Below, piece by piece: positions 35,720 to 45,455 of a DNA stretch of 64,000 bases. The notes under the pieces are model-generated. The model worked only from the letters and a program-made list of their open reading frames with translations, was not told the origin of the DNA and did no database searches. The position numbers and the translations under genes were made by a program. Each line of letters opens with the position of its first letter. Within the stretch, counting starts at the first letter, position 1. The stretch comes from Sva-07 sp963717385 (GTDB lineage Bacteria; Actinomycetota; Acidimicrobiia; Acidimicrobiales; Ilumatobacteraceae), in the NCBI GenBank assembly GCA_963717385.1, contig CAVQWE010000003.1, forward strand, positions 1 through 64,000, given 5' to 3'.

Positions 35720-37743
35720 TTCGCGCAAGTCTCGGGAAGGACGACCGGCCGAGTGTCCAGGTGATGGTCTGGTCGACGTAGCGGGTCGGCGGAGATGTGA
35801 GCGTCGATTCCGACATGCGTGGGTTCACCACCATCGACGCATCGGCCGGTTCGATGTCGGCGACGTCGATCAGGCTGGGCGCTGTCGTCACGACGAACGC
35901 GTCGGGCACACGCCGCGCGGCTGGCGACGGTGAACGCATCGACCGCTTCGGCGGCGTCGCCGGAGATGGTGCCAACTGACGCACCGCACCACGCCCGCGT
36001 CGCCATGGAGAACCGGCCGTTGTCGAGGTCGAGGACCACCGCGTCGTCGTCGAGTTCGGCGCACAGCGCATCGATGGACGCGAACGCTCCGCGTTGTTCG
36101 CTGTGTTCTCGAACCGGCCACGTCGTCACCGCCGCCGGCACCAGCAGGCTCGCCCCGAGCGCAACGGCCACTGCGGGCCGGGCGCGGCCTGTCGACGGGA
36201 ACAGGTCGAGCAGCCGATCCGCTGCCCAGACGGCGCCGAGCACGAAACTCGGCAACACCAGCGGAACGAATCGGCGTGTGGCCCAGAGCTGGTCGGGGGT
36301 GATGTTCGTGTCGTAGAGGTACACCGGCACGCCGATCGCCACGATCACGGCGGCGGGGAGCAGCCGGCTGGAGGGCACTGCGACGATCCGCCAGGCGATG
36401 AGCGCGAATCCGGCGATGGCCAACGCCACCAGCGGGGCACCCAGATACCAGCCGATCGATTCGATGCTCAGTTCGCTGTACGAGCGTGTCGGGTCGGCGG
36501 GCAGGCCGAGCTGGGTCTGCAGCCCCACCACGACGTCGGCGAAGGGGCTGTCGGTGTCCCACGACGGCGATGCCGGCCACACAGCGGGACGCACCAGCCA
36601 GGCCACGACCCCGACGATTGCAACCGCCGACGCGCATCCGATGGCGATGCGGGCGTGACCGCCTCCGAGACCCGGCGCACGTCCACGCCGGTGAACCCAG
36701 ATCCCGACGCCGAGCGTCACGACCGCAAGCGCGGCGGTGGCGCGGTCGAGGAGTGCGATGTTGTCGGCGAGGCCAGCGGCGTAGTCGCGTGCGAACACCC
36801 GCACGTCGATCACGCCGATGGCGATCGGCACGACCGATGCGCCCAACATGATCGAGACGTCGGCGATCGTGGTGCCGCGAAGCATCAGCACCGATGCAAG
36901 CGCCAGCAGGCCGACCACGTAGAGCTGTGCGTCGACGCGGAACAACGTCGCTGACCCCACCATCAGCCCGACGAGCGCGAGTTGGTCGCGTCCGAGTCGG
37001 CGCCCATCGGCGAGCAGGATCGCGACGGCCACCATCAGCAACAGCAGGACGAACGGCTCGGAGTACGACGCCCGAGTCGTGTACAGCACCGGCAAACTGA
37101 TCCCGGTCGCGGTGGCTGCAGCAACGGCGAGCCACGGTCTGCTCGTCATGGTGGTCAGCGCAAGGAACATCGCCAGCAGCGCCAGTGTTCCGACCACTGC
37201 CGACGAGGCGAACAACGCGCGTGCGCCGGCGATGTCGTACGCCGTTGCCATGGTGACCGCTGAACCATGCGAGAACTGGAACTCGACGACCCCTGGGCTC
37301 ATCTCGTAGACGGCGGGGCCCGCGTAGGAGATGCCCGGTACCTCGTCGAGCACGGGATGCGACACGTCGGGGCGGAGGTCGCCGTGGTCGGACAGCCATC
37401 GCCCCGTACTGAGGTACGAGCCCGGGTCGCGTTCGGTGAACACGTGTTGGCCCATGTTGGTCATCGACCAGCCGAGGATGCCGATGGCGACCACCACCAT
37501 GACGACCGGAGCGAAGCGTCCGGCGGGGCGGTGGTCGGGAATTGCGCTGATCAGCCAACGAGATGCGGCCGCGGTTGCCGCTGCCGCCAGTGCCACGGTC
37601 AGCCAGGTGGAGTACCAGCCCGCCATGGCCAGGACGAGACCGATCAGGGTGTGGGCAATGAGCGCGGTCGTGAGCACGACGACCACGATCCACAGCCAAC
37701 GTCCACTCGCGGGCGTCGCATCGATGGTCGGGTCGTCGTGCAC
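35716..37743 (-). CDS. Polytopic membrane protein, GT39/PMT-like glycosyltransferase candidate
   Basis: About 675 residues with a dozen membrane helices. The loop after the second helix pair, QHVFTERDPGSYLSTGRWLSDHGDLRPDV, has the acidic pattern of lipid-sugar-dependent (GT-C) transferases, and YTTRASYSEPFVLLLL and WATRRFVPLVLPSFVLG fit the same fold. The C-terminal soluble tail appears frameshifted: between about 35925 and 35770 the better protein sequence (PDAFVVTTAPSLIDVADIEPADASMVV) is in another frame, then the original frame returns for TRPVVLPETCAN. GTG 37743 is my start; the frame is open to 37863. A role in adding a sugar outside the membrane is inferred. Confidence 0.65.
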   Translation of the reverse strand: MHDDPTIDATPASGRWLWIVVVVLTTALIAHTLIGLVLAMAGWYSTWLTVALAAAATAAASRWLISAIPDHRPAGRFAPVVMVVVAIGILGWSMTNMGQHVFTERDPGSYLSTGRWLSDHGDLRPDVSHPVLDEVPGISYAGPAVYEMSPGVVEFQFSHGSAVTMATAYDIAGARALFASSAVVGTLALLAMFLALTTMTSRPWLAVAAATATGISLPVLYTTRASYSEPFVLLLLMVAVAILLADGRRLGRDQLALVGLMVGSATLFRVDAQLYVVGLLALASVLMLRGTTIADVSIMLGASVVPIAIGVIDVRVFARDYAAGLADNIALLDRATAALAVVTLGVGIWVHRRGRAPGLGGGHARIAIGCASAVAIVGVVAWLVRPAVWPASPSWDTDSPFADVVVGLQTQLGLPADPTRSYSELSIESIGWYLGAPLVALAIAGFALIAWRIVAVPSSRLLPAAVIVAIGVPVYLYDTNITPDQLWATRRFVPLVLPSFVLGAVWAADRLLDLFPSTGRARPAVAVALGASLLVPAAVTTWPVREHSEQRGAFASIDALCAELDDDAVVLDLDNGRFSMATRAWCGASVGTISGDAAEAVDAFTVASRAACARRVRRDDSAQPDRRRRHRTGRCVDGGEPTHVGIDAHISADPLRRPDHHLDTRPVVLPETCAN

Positions 37744-37883
37744 TCGGGATCTCAGGTCTGTCGGGGAACCACCTCGGCTCGGGGAGCTGGGTGGTTGCCG
37801 GCTCGGCGACAGTATCGCCCGTGGTTGCAGCCAGAGGGTGCCGTTGGTGAGCGGCAGTCGCACCCGGCTACCGTTGAGCGGCG

Positions 37884-38108
37884 ATGGAGCATCACCCCAA
37901 GTTCGAGCACAGCCGCTTCGTCGGCGACAAGCGCACCCAGTTGGTCTACGACCTCGACTCGTGGGACGACGAGGACATCATCAACGAGATCGTCAACGAG
38001 GGCGTCGGGCTCAGCTTCGGCCCGGACACGCTCGCCGAAGCTCGCAACCGCGGTTACGAATTGGCCACGGTCGGCGCCCGTCGGCGCCATCGCAAGCCTC
38101 GGGCGTGA
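37884..38108 (+). CDS. Small conserved protein, function unknown
   Basis: 74 residues, MEHHPKFEHSRFVGDKRTQLVYDLDSWDDEDIINEIVNEGVGL.., acidic in the middle with a basic tail ARRRHRKPRA. No domain recognised. TACCGT lies 9 nt before the ATG. The alpha/beta hydrolase-fold gene follows 27 nt later. Confidence 0.6.
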   Translation: MEHHPKFEHSRFVGDKRTQLVYDLDSWDDEDIINEIVNEGVGLSFGPDTLAEARNRGYELATVGARRRHRKPRA

Positions 38109-38135
38109 TCGAGGTCTCGTGATCGGTGCCGTGAC

Positions 38136-38921
38136 ATGCCAGGAATGAACGAGCGGTTCGTCTCCAACGGCCTGTCGCTCGCCTGTCACATCGCCAAGCC
38201 AGCAGGTGACATCGAGGCCGGGCCGGCCGTGGTGTTGTGCCATGGATTCCCGATCGCATCGCTCGACGCGCAGCGCTCCGGAGGCACGTTCCCGCAGTTG
38301 ATGGATCGCACCGCCAACGAACTCGGGTGCCTCGCGATGACCTTCAACTTCCGGGGATGCGGCGAGAGCGAAGGCGACTTCTCGTTGCAGGGCTGGGTCG
38401 ACGACCTGCGCAACGCGATCTCGCACCTGCTCACCTTCCACGAACCGACCGGGGTGATCCTGCTCGGCACGAACACGGGCGGATCGATCGCAATCTGCGT
38501 CGCCGCCGACGATCCCAGGGTGACGGCCGCCGGCTTGTTGAGCCCGCGGGCCGACTTCGACGACTGGGCCGAGCACCCACGGCGATTCCTCGAGCACGCC
38601 CGCGACATCGGGGCGATCCACGACCGGGCGTTCCCGCCGTCTGTCGAGGAGTGGACCCGCGAGTTCCGTCGGTTCCGCCCCGTTGCGTCGGCGCGTCGGT
38701 TCGCTCCACGGCCACTGCTGGTGATGCACGGCGAGGAAGACGACAGCGTGCCGGTGTCCGACGCCCGACAGCTGGTCAACGCCCACGGCAGCGCCGAGCT
38801 GAGCCTGTTCGAAGGTGCCGGTCACCGCCTGCGCCACGACCCCCGTGCCGTCGCTGTGTTGCTGGGCTGGCTCGACCGCATGCGCTCCACCCAGGTCCAT
38901 CCGAGCGCCGAACTGGTCTGA
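38136..38921 (+). CDS. Alpha/beta hydrolase-fold protein with atypical nucleophile
   Basis: 261 residues. Oxyanion strand AVVLCHGFPIASLD, then MTFNFRGCGESEGDFSLQGWVDDLRNAI, acid region LLVMHGEEDDSVPVSDARQLV and His in EGAGHRLRHDP. The nucleophile elbow reads LLGTNTGGSIA, so the residue that is normally Ser (GxSxG) is Asn. The fold is clear; activity is doubtful or different. Alternative start ATG 38145 (MNERF). Confidence 0.78.
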   Translation: MPGMNERFVSNGLSLACHIAKPAGDIEAGPAVVLCHGFPIASLDAQRSGGTFPQLMDRTANELGCLAMTFNFRGCGESEGDFSLQGWVDDLRNAISHLLTFHEPTGVILLGTNTGGSIAICVAADDPRVTAAGLLSPRADFDDWAEHPRRFLEHARDIGAIHDRAFPPSVEEWTREFRRFRPVASARRFAPRPLLVMHGEEDDSVPVSDARQLVNAHGSAELSLFEGAGHRLRHDPRAVAVLLGWLDRMRSTQVHPSAELV

Positions 38922-38959
38922 GGGCCGACCGGTCGGTCTGGTGTCTGGCGGTTGGCCCG

Positions 38960-38965
38960 TATAGT
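38960..38965 (+). promoter_or_regulatory. -10 box TATAGT of leaderless wecB
   Basis: TATAGT, exactly 7 nt, then ATG 38973; no ribosome-binding site. This is the probable first promoter of the glycan locus. Confidence 0.6.
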
Positions 38966-38972
38966 CACGGAA

Positions 38973-40097
38973 ATGAAGCGTCGGGTGATGATCGTCTTTG
39001 GGACGCGCCCCGAGGCGATCAAGATGGCCCCCGTCGTTCGAGCAGTTCAGCACAGCGACAACCTGAGCGCTCATGTGGTCGTCACGGCGCAGCACCGGCA
39101 CCTACTCGACCAGGTGCTCGACGTGCTCGAGATCGAACCCGATGTGGACCTGGATCTGATGACCGAGCATCAGAGCCTCGCTGGCTACACCTCCAGAGCG
39201 ATCGATCAGCTTGCCACCTGTGTGGACGAGGCGAAGCCTGACTGGGTTCTGGTCCACGGCGACACGTCCACGGCGTTCGCCGGAGCGCTTGCTGCCTTCT
39301 ACCATCAGGTGCCCGTCGGTCATGTCGAGGCTGGCCTTCGCACCGGCAACCTCTATTCGCCCTGGCCGGAGGAGGCCAATCGGCGTCTGGTTGCGACCCT
39401 GGCGGCTCAACACTTCGCCCCGACTCCGACGGCACGCGACAATCTTCTCGCCGAGGGGGTGGCGGCTGCATCTGTGCATGTCACGGGCAATACTGTCGTC
39501 GACTCGCTGCTCTGGGTCACGGGCGACCTGCTCGAGCGGGACGAGGTCAGAGCGAGGCTCGACGACCGTTTCGCCTTCCTGGATGAGCGCAATCCGCTCG
39601 TTCTGATGACCAACCATCGTCGGGAGAACTTCGGGGATGGGATGAGGTCGATACTGGGCGGTGTCAAGTCGATCGCCGAGTCGCGCCCCGAGGTGACCAT
39701 CGTGTTCCCCACACACCTGAATCCGCAAGCGCGCGGTCCAGCAGAGGAAGTTCTTGGGGGTGTACCCAACGTGCACCTCATCGAGCCCGTCGAGTACGTC
39801 GAGTTCGTCTACCTCATGAAGCGTGCGGCGCTGCTCATCACGGACTCTGGCGGCGTGCAGGAGGAGGCCCCGTCACTGGGCGTCCCGGTCCTGGTCACGC
39901 GCAACGAGACGGAGCGTCCAGAGGCGATTGCGGCTGGAACTGCGGTGCTGGTGGGCACCGATGCGCGTCTCCTGGTCGGAGAGGTCGAACGAGTTCTCGA
40001 TTCAGTGACACGGTTCGGATCCGACACCGCGATCCAGAATCCGTATGGCGATGGGACCGCCGCCCAGCAGATCGTTTCGATCTTGGAGAAGGACTGA
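38973..40097 (+). CDS. wecB: UDP-N-acetylglucosamine 2-epimerase (non-hydrolysing)
   Basis: Converts UDP-GlcNAc to UDP-ManNAc for surface polysaccharide. Family sequence: VMIVFGTRPEAIKMAPVV at the N-terminus, VHGDTSTAFAGALAAFYHQVPVGHVEAGLRTGN, WPEEANRRLVATLAAQHFAPT, VLMTNHRRENFG, and LITDSGGVQEEAPSLGVPVLVTRNETERPEA. 374 residues, normal. First gene of the glycan locus; the Stealth gene starts 8 nt after its stop. Confidence 0.93.
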   Translation: MKRRVMIVFGTRPEAIKMAPVVRAVQHSDNLSAHVVVTAQHRHLLDQVLDVLEIEPDVDLDLMTEHQSLAGYTSRAIDQLATCVDEAKPDWVLVHGDTSTAFAGALAAFYHQVPVGHVEAGLRTGNLYSPWPEEANRRLVATLAAQHFAPTPTARDNLLAEGVAAASVHVTGNTVVDSLLWVTGDLLERDEVRARLDDRFAFLDERNPLVLMTNHRRENFGDGMRSILGGVKSIAESRPEVTIVFPTHLNPQARGPAEEVLGGVPNVHLIEPVEYVEFVYLMKRAALLITDSGGVQEEAPSLGVPVLVTRNETERPEAIAAGTAVLVGTDARLLVGEVERVLDSVTRFGSDTAIQNPYGDGTAAQQIVSILEKD

Positions 40098-40105
40098 GGC
40101 TGTCA

Positions 40106-41690
40106 GTGTTTCGGATTCGGACGTTTCTCGCTCGAGTGAGTCAGCGCCTCTCGCAGGAATCCCTCCTGTATCGCCGTGTCGAACGCAGGATTCGCTCTGG
40201 GTCCGTGGTGAGGAACATCGATCTCGCTCGTGCTGCTGCGGTCGCTGTCCCTCTTCGCTCGCATCCGCTGCGAGCTGCGGCGATCGTCGCCGAATTGGAC
40301 ACCAACGTTCAGTTCTGGTGGCTCGATGACGTCGGGGTCGGGAGTCTGCGGCTCGGCTCAGCGGCTGCCGACAGCCAGGCGTTGCTCGACGCTGTGCTGG
40401 CGTACGCGATGGGGAACGCATTCGCGGTGCACCATCTCGATCGGGCGAGACAGCGGATCGAGAACAGCGAGGTCCGTGAGCTGCGAGAGTTCCTGCTCCT
40501 CAACGGATACGTGTGGCTCGTCTTCTCCGACCTGCGAAGCAGCTACCCGGCTGTCACGGTTCTCGTCGAAGGTTGGAAGCAGGACGAAGCAGGGAACCTC
40601 GCCGCCCCCATCAACAACGGCGTGTTGTCACGATTCTGGACATCCACGACGCGGGACTGGCCGAGATGCCACAGCGGTTCCAGCTCGAGGAGTTCTTGGG
40701 GGCGCCCGCAGAGGAGACGGTTCCGTTCGAGATCGACTGGGTGTTCACCTATGTCGACGGGACCGACCCTGACTGGCAGAAGATGTTCGCCGAGTACGCC
40801 CCTGCAGGGTGACAGACGCAACTGAGACATCACGCTTCGTGCATCGAGACGACCTCAAGTTCGCCCTTCGTTCGCTCGACGTGCACGCACCATGGATTCG
40901 CCAGATCCACATCGTGAGCAATTGTCGCCCACCTGCCTGGTTGGATGTCGATCACCCGAGGATCAATTGGGTGCCCCATGAGCACATCATCGAGGCGGAA
41001 TTCCTCCCCACGTTCAGCTCGCACGCAATCGAGACGGCGTTGCATCGCATCCCGGGCATTGCGGAGCATTGGGTCTACTCGAACGACGATTTCTATCTGT
41101 TGAGGAACGTCTCGAAGTCCGACTTGTTCCATTCCAACGGGATCGCCCGGCTGCGACTCGAGGAGTTCGGTACCGTCGTTGGCTCTGCAGCAGATGGCGA
41201 ACCCGACTACTTGAATGGCGCCCGAAACGCGGCGGAGCTCCTTCGACGTGACTTCGGCCGTTGGCCTGTTCGACTCCACACGCACTCACCGCAGTCGATG
41301 AACGCAGCGGTGCTGCACGAGATGGAACAGCGGTATCCGGACGAGTTCCAAACGACGCGGGGCAACAAGTTCCGTCACCCCACCGATGTGGCAGTCACCG
41401 GCTTCTTCTACCACCACTATGCGTTCATGACCGGTCGAGCCGTCGCAGACGGCGCACCGGTCCTCCTGGTGCAGCAGAATCATCGGTACAAGCGCGTGTT
41501 CGACGAGATTCTCGGGCTGCGGGCGATCGGGGGACCCTCGCCGTACATGTCGGTGTGCGTCAATGATGGACGCGGGAGCGACCGCAACGAGGACTGGCAA
41601 CAGCGAGCATTCGAGTTCCTCAACATGCTCTTGCCCGAAACCTCCGAATTCGAAGTCTCCGGATCGGACCCCGGCGTGGTCCGCAGCTGA
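40106..41690 (+). CDS. Stealth-family sugar-phosphate transferase 1, two apparent frameshifts
   Basis: Stealth proteins transfer hexose-1-phosphate to make phosphate-linked capsule polymers. Conserved regions are present: IDWVFTYVDGTDPDW (CR1), RFVHRDDLKFALRSLDVHAPWIRQIHIVSN (CR2), FLPTFSSHAIETALHRIPGIAEHWVYSNDDFYL (CR3) and a C-terminal CR4 with SVCVNDG. The N-terminal 190 residues are a helper domain seen in this subgroup. Frames change near 40625 and 40810; the whole spans one base over a multiple of three. GTG 40106 follows GAGG and is 8 nt from the wecB stop, so the two form an operon. Convergent with the next FkbM gene. Confidence 0.85.
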
Positions 41691-41749
41691 TGCTGCGTCA
41701 CTCGGAGTGAGCTCGCCCTCTCCAACCGGTACCTCGGGCGTGGAGCTGA

Positions 41750-42714
41750 TCAGCCGTGCTTGGGAGTGCGTCGTAGACGGTTTGCCGCGCCGCTGCGTAG
41801 CTCGGTGAGCTTGGTCCGGGCCACTCGAATTCGGTGCTCGAGGCCCAGCGCGTCCCCGACTGCTCCGGTCCCAGACGATGAAGTCCGTGTCCGGTTCGGG
41901 AAGCGGAACCGCTTGCCGATCGAGACAGGTGGTTGACCAGGGCCCATCGGACTCGATCGACGTCGAGTGTGCTCTGCCGAGCGAACACGATGTTGTACAG
42001 ATAGCGGGATTGGAAGTCGCGCGCGATCGGGACAAGGCCGTGGCTCAACATGAACCCCACAACGTCAGTGCGCAGCCACTGACCGTCCCAATAGGCGCGG
42101 TCCTCGACCTCGATGATGACGACGCTTGCGCGATCGATCGTGGAGTTGGATCCGCTGAGCACCAACTCACTTGCTCCCTCGACGTCGATCCACAACGCAC
42201 ACGACTCGTATTCGTGGTCGGAGAGGAATCCGTCCAGTGTTGTGGATTCGACGGTCACGTCGACCGTGCCAGCAAACGACTCCTGCTCGCCTTCGAATGA
42301 CATGAGTGAACCGCGCCCGTCGGCTCGCGGGGTGCCGTCGGGCTCGACATTGACCTTGAATGTGACCTCGCCGGCAACGTTGCTGAGCGCCAAATTGAGG
42401 TACTCGACTCGGCTCGACTTCGATATGCGCTGTCGAAACCTGTCGAATGTGTACGGGTTGGCCTCGAACGCAATGACGCGCGCCTCGCTCAGAAGACGAC
42501 TGGCGAGGACCGAGGACGATGCCTCTTTGGCTCCTGCTTCGATGAACAGATCCGGCTCCACCACGCGCACGATCTGAAAGAAGAGTTCGCTGAGATTCGC
42601 GCAGGACCGACGTCGATCTGCGGGTTCTGTCACGTCATACGCCATGGCCTGCAAGTTCATCTGCTGGTCGAGCAGCAGGCCAGTGAAGTCGATTCCGCTT
42701 GTCGGATTGCTCAT
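41750..42714 (-). CDS. FkbM-family methyltransferase 1, C-terminus frameshifted
   Basis: SAM-dependent O-methyltransferase-like protein. Core: LFIEAGAKEASSSVLASRLLSEARVIAFEANPYTFDRFRQRI ..VEYLNLALSNVAGEVTFKVN ..CALWIDVEGASELVL ..VVIIEVEDRAYWDGQWLRTDVVGFMLSHGLVPIARDFQSR. The usual SAM loop DxGANxG is EAGAKEA (residues 59-65), shared with the gene at 48045. Near 41900 the frame must change to give NRTRTSSSGTGAVGDALGLEHRIRVARTKLTELRSG, ending at 41750; without the shift it runs to 41698 as nonsense. Likely modifies the Stealth-made glycan, inferred from neighbourhood. Confidence 0.8.
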
Positions 42715-42881
42715 GTCGTTCCCTGCTTCGTTGTTGAATTGAAACGTCGTGCCGAGGAGGTGCCCGGGCTCGGCGGGCGATGTGCCGGTGGTCGGCCGTC
42801 GAGGCGACGTTAGTGGCCTGCCTGGGTGAGCACGGGTTCTCCTCCCCGAGCACTTCGTGCGCCTGGATCAGACTCGATCGT

Positions 42882-43652
42882 TCAACTGCGTTGCTCGTAG
42901 CTGGCGAGTACCTGGTCGGTCTGACCGTCAGCCAGGAGTTCTCCGTTGTGCAGCCACAGCACCCGCGAGCATGTCTGGCGGATCTCTGCGAGGTTGTGGG
43001 TGACCATGATCACGGTGCCGGCCTGGTCGCGGATTTCACGAATGCGTTGAAGGCTCCGCTTGCGGAAGTCCTGGTCGCCGACCGCCAGTGCCTCGTCGAT
43101 CAGGAGGACGTCGGGCACCCGGAGTGTGGCGATCGAAAACGCGAGTCTCGCTCTCATCCCGGATGAGTACGTCTGCATCGGCCGTCCCATTGCGTTGCCG
43201 AGGCCCGAGAACGAGATGACATCGTCCATCTGCGCCATGATCTCGGACCGCTGGAGTCCCATCGCGAGGCCTCCGAGCAGAACATTTCGGTACCCAGACA
43301 GCGTTGGCTTGAGCGCAGCGCCGACTCCCAGGAGCTGCGTGTCGCCTCGGACGTAGATCACGCCATCAGCAAGCGATTGCACACCTGCAATGCCGCGGAG
43401 AAGGGTGGATTTGCCAGATCCGTTCGAGCCGACGATTCCGACGGCTTCCCCGACGTTGACGTCGACGGAGATGCCCTTGACAGCCTCCACCTTGGTGGAC
43501 TTCCTCGATTTGAACCCTCGAGCCACGAGTTCGCGAGCACTGAAGAACTGCTCCTCGTAGACGCGGTAGGTGATGCTCGCACGTTGGATGCTGACAGCCA
43601 GATCACCATCAGTCGATGGGTTGTCGTTGGTGAGCATTCGCGTCTCAGTCAC
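42882..43652 (-). CDS. wzt: Glycan ABC exporter ATPase (Wzt type) 1
   Basis: ATPase of a capsule/O-antigen/teichoic-acid type exporter. Walker A GIVGSNGSGKST, a TLSGYRNVLLGGLAMG segment typical of this subfamily, signature YSSGMRARLAFSIA, Walker B VLLIDEALAVGD, H-loop MVTHNLAEI. No C-terminal carbohydrate-binding domain, so the short type. GTG 43652 overlaps the stop of the permease gene by 8 nt; ATG 43637 is an alternative start. Confidence 0.9.
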   Translation of the reverse strand: MTETRMLTNDNPSTDGDLAVSIQRASITYRVYEEQFFSARELVARGFKSRKSTKVEAVKGISVDVNVGEAVGIVGSNGSGKSTLLRGIAGVQSLADGVIYVRGDTQLLGVGAALKPTLSGYRNVLLGGLAMGLQRSEIMAQMDDVISFSGLGNAMGRPMQTYSSGMRARLAFSIATLRVPDVLLIDEALAVGDQDFRKRSLQRIREIRDQAGTVIMVTHNLAEIRQTCSRVLWLHNGELLADGQTDQVLASYEQRS

Positions 43653-44493
43653 GTGAATACCGTTCCTCGGCGGCGCGGAACCAGAAGAATCCACCGATGG
43701 CGAGCAGGAACGACCAGATGGTGGCCGAGACCACCAGCCAGACGTCGAGGTTCCCGGCCATGAAGCACCAGCGGCCGAGCGTGACGAAGCAGTACATCGG
43801 ATTGAGCGTGAACAACGCCTGCACGCCTGGGTTGTCTTCGGTGTAGGCATCGACACTGAAGATCACGCCGGACGCGTACAGCAGCAGTCTGAAGACGAAC
43901 GGAAGGATCTGCGTCGTGTCTCTGAAATGGGTGGTCAACCGAGCAGCGACCATCGCTGCTCCGAGGTTGAACACGAACATGAGCGCGATGACACCAGGCA
44001 ACATCAACCACCGCCAGGTGATCGGTTCCTGGGTGAGGAGCGCAACGGCCACCAGCACGATGAGCTTCGAACCGGATGCGAGGGTCTCGGTGACGGTGGC
44101 GGTGATCGGCAGCAGTGCCTTGGGGAACTGAATCGCCTTGATCAGACCGGCGTTGGACACGATGGACTTGGCCCCGTTCACGGTCGTGGACTGGGTGTAC
44201 TGGAACAGGAAGAGGCCGATGGTGAGGAACAGGATGAAGTTGTCGACCCCACGTGTCGTCTGGAGGAGCAGTCCGAAGATCACGTAGTAGACGCCGATGG
44301 TCAGCGCTGGGTTCAGCAGGTGCCACAGGTTGCCGAGGACGTTCGTGATCTGACGGCTGCGCAATTCGTTCGCCGAGACGTACCACAGGTAGCTCCGACG
44401 CGACCAGAGTTCGTGAAGGTAGGGACGCAGCTTGGCCGCCTCGTGGGCGTCACGCATGCCCGCTGGCGGCAGATTCGCCGTCGCCGATGACAT
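43645..44493 (-). CDS. wzm: Glycan ABC exporter permease (Wzm type) 1
   Basis: 282-residue ABC-2 type membrane component with six helices. Family sequence RSYLWYVSANELRSRQITNVLGNLWHLLNPALTIGVYYVIFGLLL at the N-terminus, then VSNAGLIKAIQFPKALLPI and HFRDTTQILPFVFRLLLYASGVIFSVD. Pairs with the downstream ATPase (overlap). Divergent from the glycosyltransferase gene at 44527 across only 33 nt. Confidence 0.9.
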   Translation of the reverse strand: MSSATANLPPAGMRDAHEAAKLRPYLHELWSRRSYLWYVSANELRSRQITNVLGNLWHLLNPALTIGVYYVIFGLLLQTTRGVDNFILFLTIGLFLFQYTQSTTVNGAKSIVSNAGLIKAIQFPKALLPITATVTETLASGSKLIVLVAVALLTQEPITWRWLMLPGVIALMFVFNLGAAMVAARLTTHFRDTTQILPFVFRLLLYASGVIFSVDAYTEDNPGVQALFTLNPMYCFVTLGRWCFMAGNLDVWLVVSATIWSFLLAIGGFFWFRAAEERYSRD

Positions 44494-44526
44494 TGCCGAG
44501 AGGGTACCCGTATCGTCGGCGCCACC

Positions 44527-45393
44527 ATGGCACCTCCAGCTACGTTCTCGGGGATGGACTGGGTCGTGCTCACCACTGGTGGCCGGCCAGCGGCGCTGGC
44601 GCAGGCCGTCGCCTCGCTGGCCGCAGCGCCAGACAACGGCGAGGTCGTCGTCGTGAGCAATGGGGGCGGCCCACTCGTCCCGCCGGCGGGGACTCGCGTC
44701 GTCGAATCCGCCATGAACCTCGGCGTCCCGGGCGGGCGAGACCTCGGTGTGCGATCCACGAGTGCGTCGGTGGTCGGGTTTCTCGACGACGACGCAGAAT
44801 TCCTGGGCGAACTGGGCCGAATCCAGGGAGAGTTCGACGAAGACCCTGGACTCGGCGCAGTGTCGCTCCGGCTCGTTGACGAGGACGGTGCAACCTCACG
44901 CAGGCACGTACCTCGAGCCGGCAACGGCGACCCCGACGAGTCCGGTGGCGTCGCCTACTTCCTCGGCGGTGCTTGCGCCATCCGGCGCGAGGCGTACGAA
45001 CAGGTCGGCGGATACTTCACCGAGCTGTTCTACGGACACGAGGAGATCGAACTCAGCTGGCGGCTCATCGACGCTGGCTGGACGAATCCGCTATCTCGCC
45101 GAGACGTCGAGGTCTTCCACCCTCGTACCGAGATCGGCCGACACGCCGATGGATGGCGGCTCACCGGGCGCAACCGGGTGTGGATCGCCCGGCGGACGCT
45201 CCCGTGGCCGGTTGCCATCGTGCATGTTGGTGCGTGGCTCGTCCTCGGTGCTGTTCGTGCCCCGAGTGGCGACTGCCGCCGCTCGTACCTGCAGGGGTGG
45301 TGGTCCGGCTGGCATGAGCAGATCGAACGCCGCCCGATCCGGTGGCGCACCGTGATGACGTTGACGAAACTGGGCCGACCTCCGATCATCTGA
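44527..45393 (+). CDS. Glycosyltransferase family 2 (rhamnosyltransferase-like)
   Basis: 288 residues. Nucleotide-sugar domain: VVLTTGGRPAALAQAVASLAAA, DDDAEFL (the DxD metal site), then GGVAYFLGGACAIRREAYEQVGGYFTELFYGHEEIELSWRLIDAGW, the acceptor part typical of GT2 enzymes. The C-terminal part carries a membrane-associated stretch (WPVAIVHVGAWLVLGAVRAP). Cytoplasmic face of the membrane. Start ATG 44527; TATCGT lies 10 nt upstream. Confidence 0.85.
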   Translation: MAPPATFSGMDWVVLTTGGRPAALAQAVASLAAAPDNGEVVVVSNGGGPLVPPAGTRVVESAMNLGVPGGRDLGVRSTSASVVGFLDDDAEFLGELGRIQGEFDEDPGLGAVSLRLVDEDGATSRRHVPRAGNGDPDESGGVAYFLGGACAIRREAYEQVGGYFTELFYGHEEIELSWRLIDAGWTNPLSRRDVEVFHPRTEIGRHADGWRLTGRNRVWIARRTLPWPVAIVHVGAWLVLGAVRAPSGDCRRSYLQGWWSGWHEQIERRPIRWRTVMTLTKLGRPPII

Positions 45394-45442
45394 GGCCTGG
45401 TTGCGGCACTGCGGCTTCCGGGATGCCGGTTTCAGGCGCCGT

Positions 45443-45448
45443 TAGAGT
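45443..45448 (+). promoter_or_regulatory. -10 box TAGAGT of leaderless Stealth gene 2
   Basis: TAGAGT, exactly 7 nt, then ATG 45456. Confidence 0.55.
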
Positions 45449-45455
45449 TGCCTCG

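Noticed and set aside
40618..40815. Programmed frameshift in Stealth gene 1
   Set aside because: No slippery heptamer or downstream pseudoknot noticed, and similar shifts occur in unrelated genes throughout the window, favouring sequence errors.
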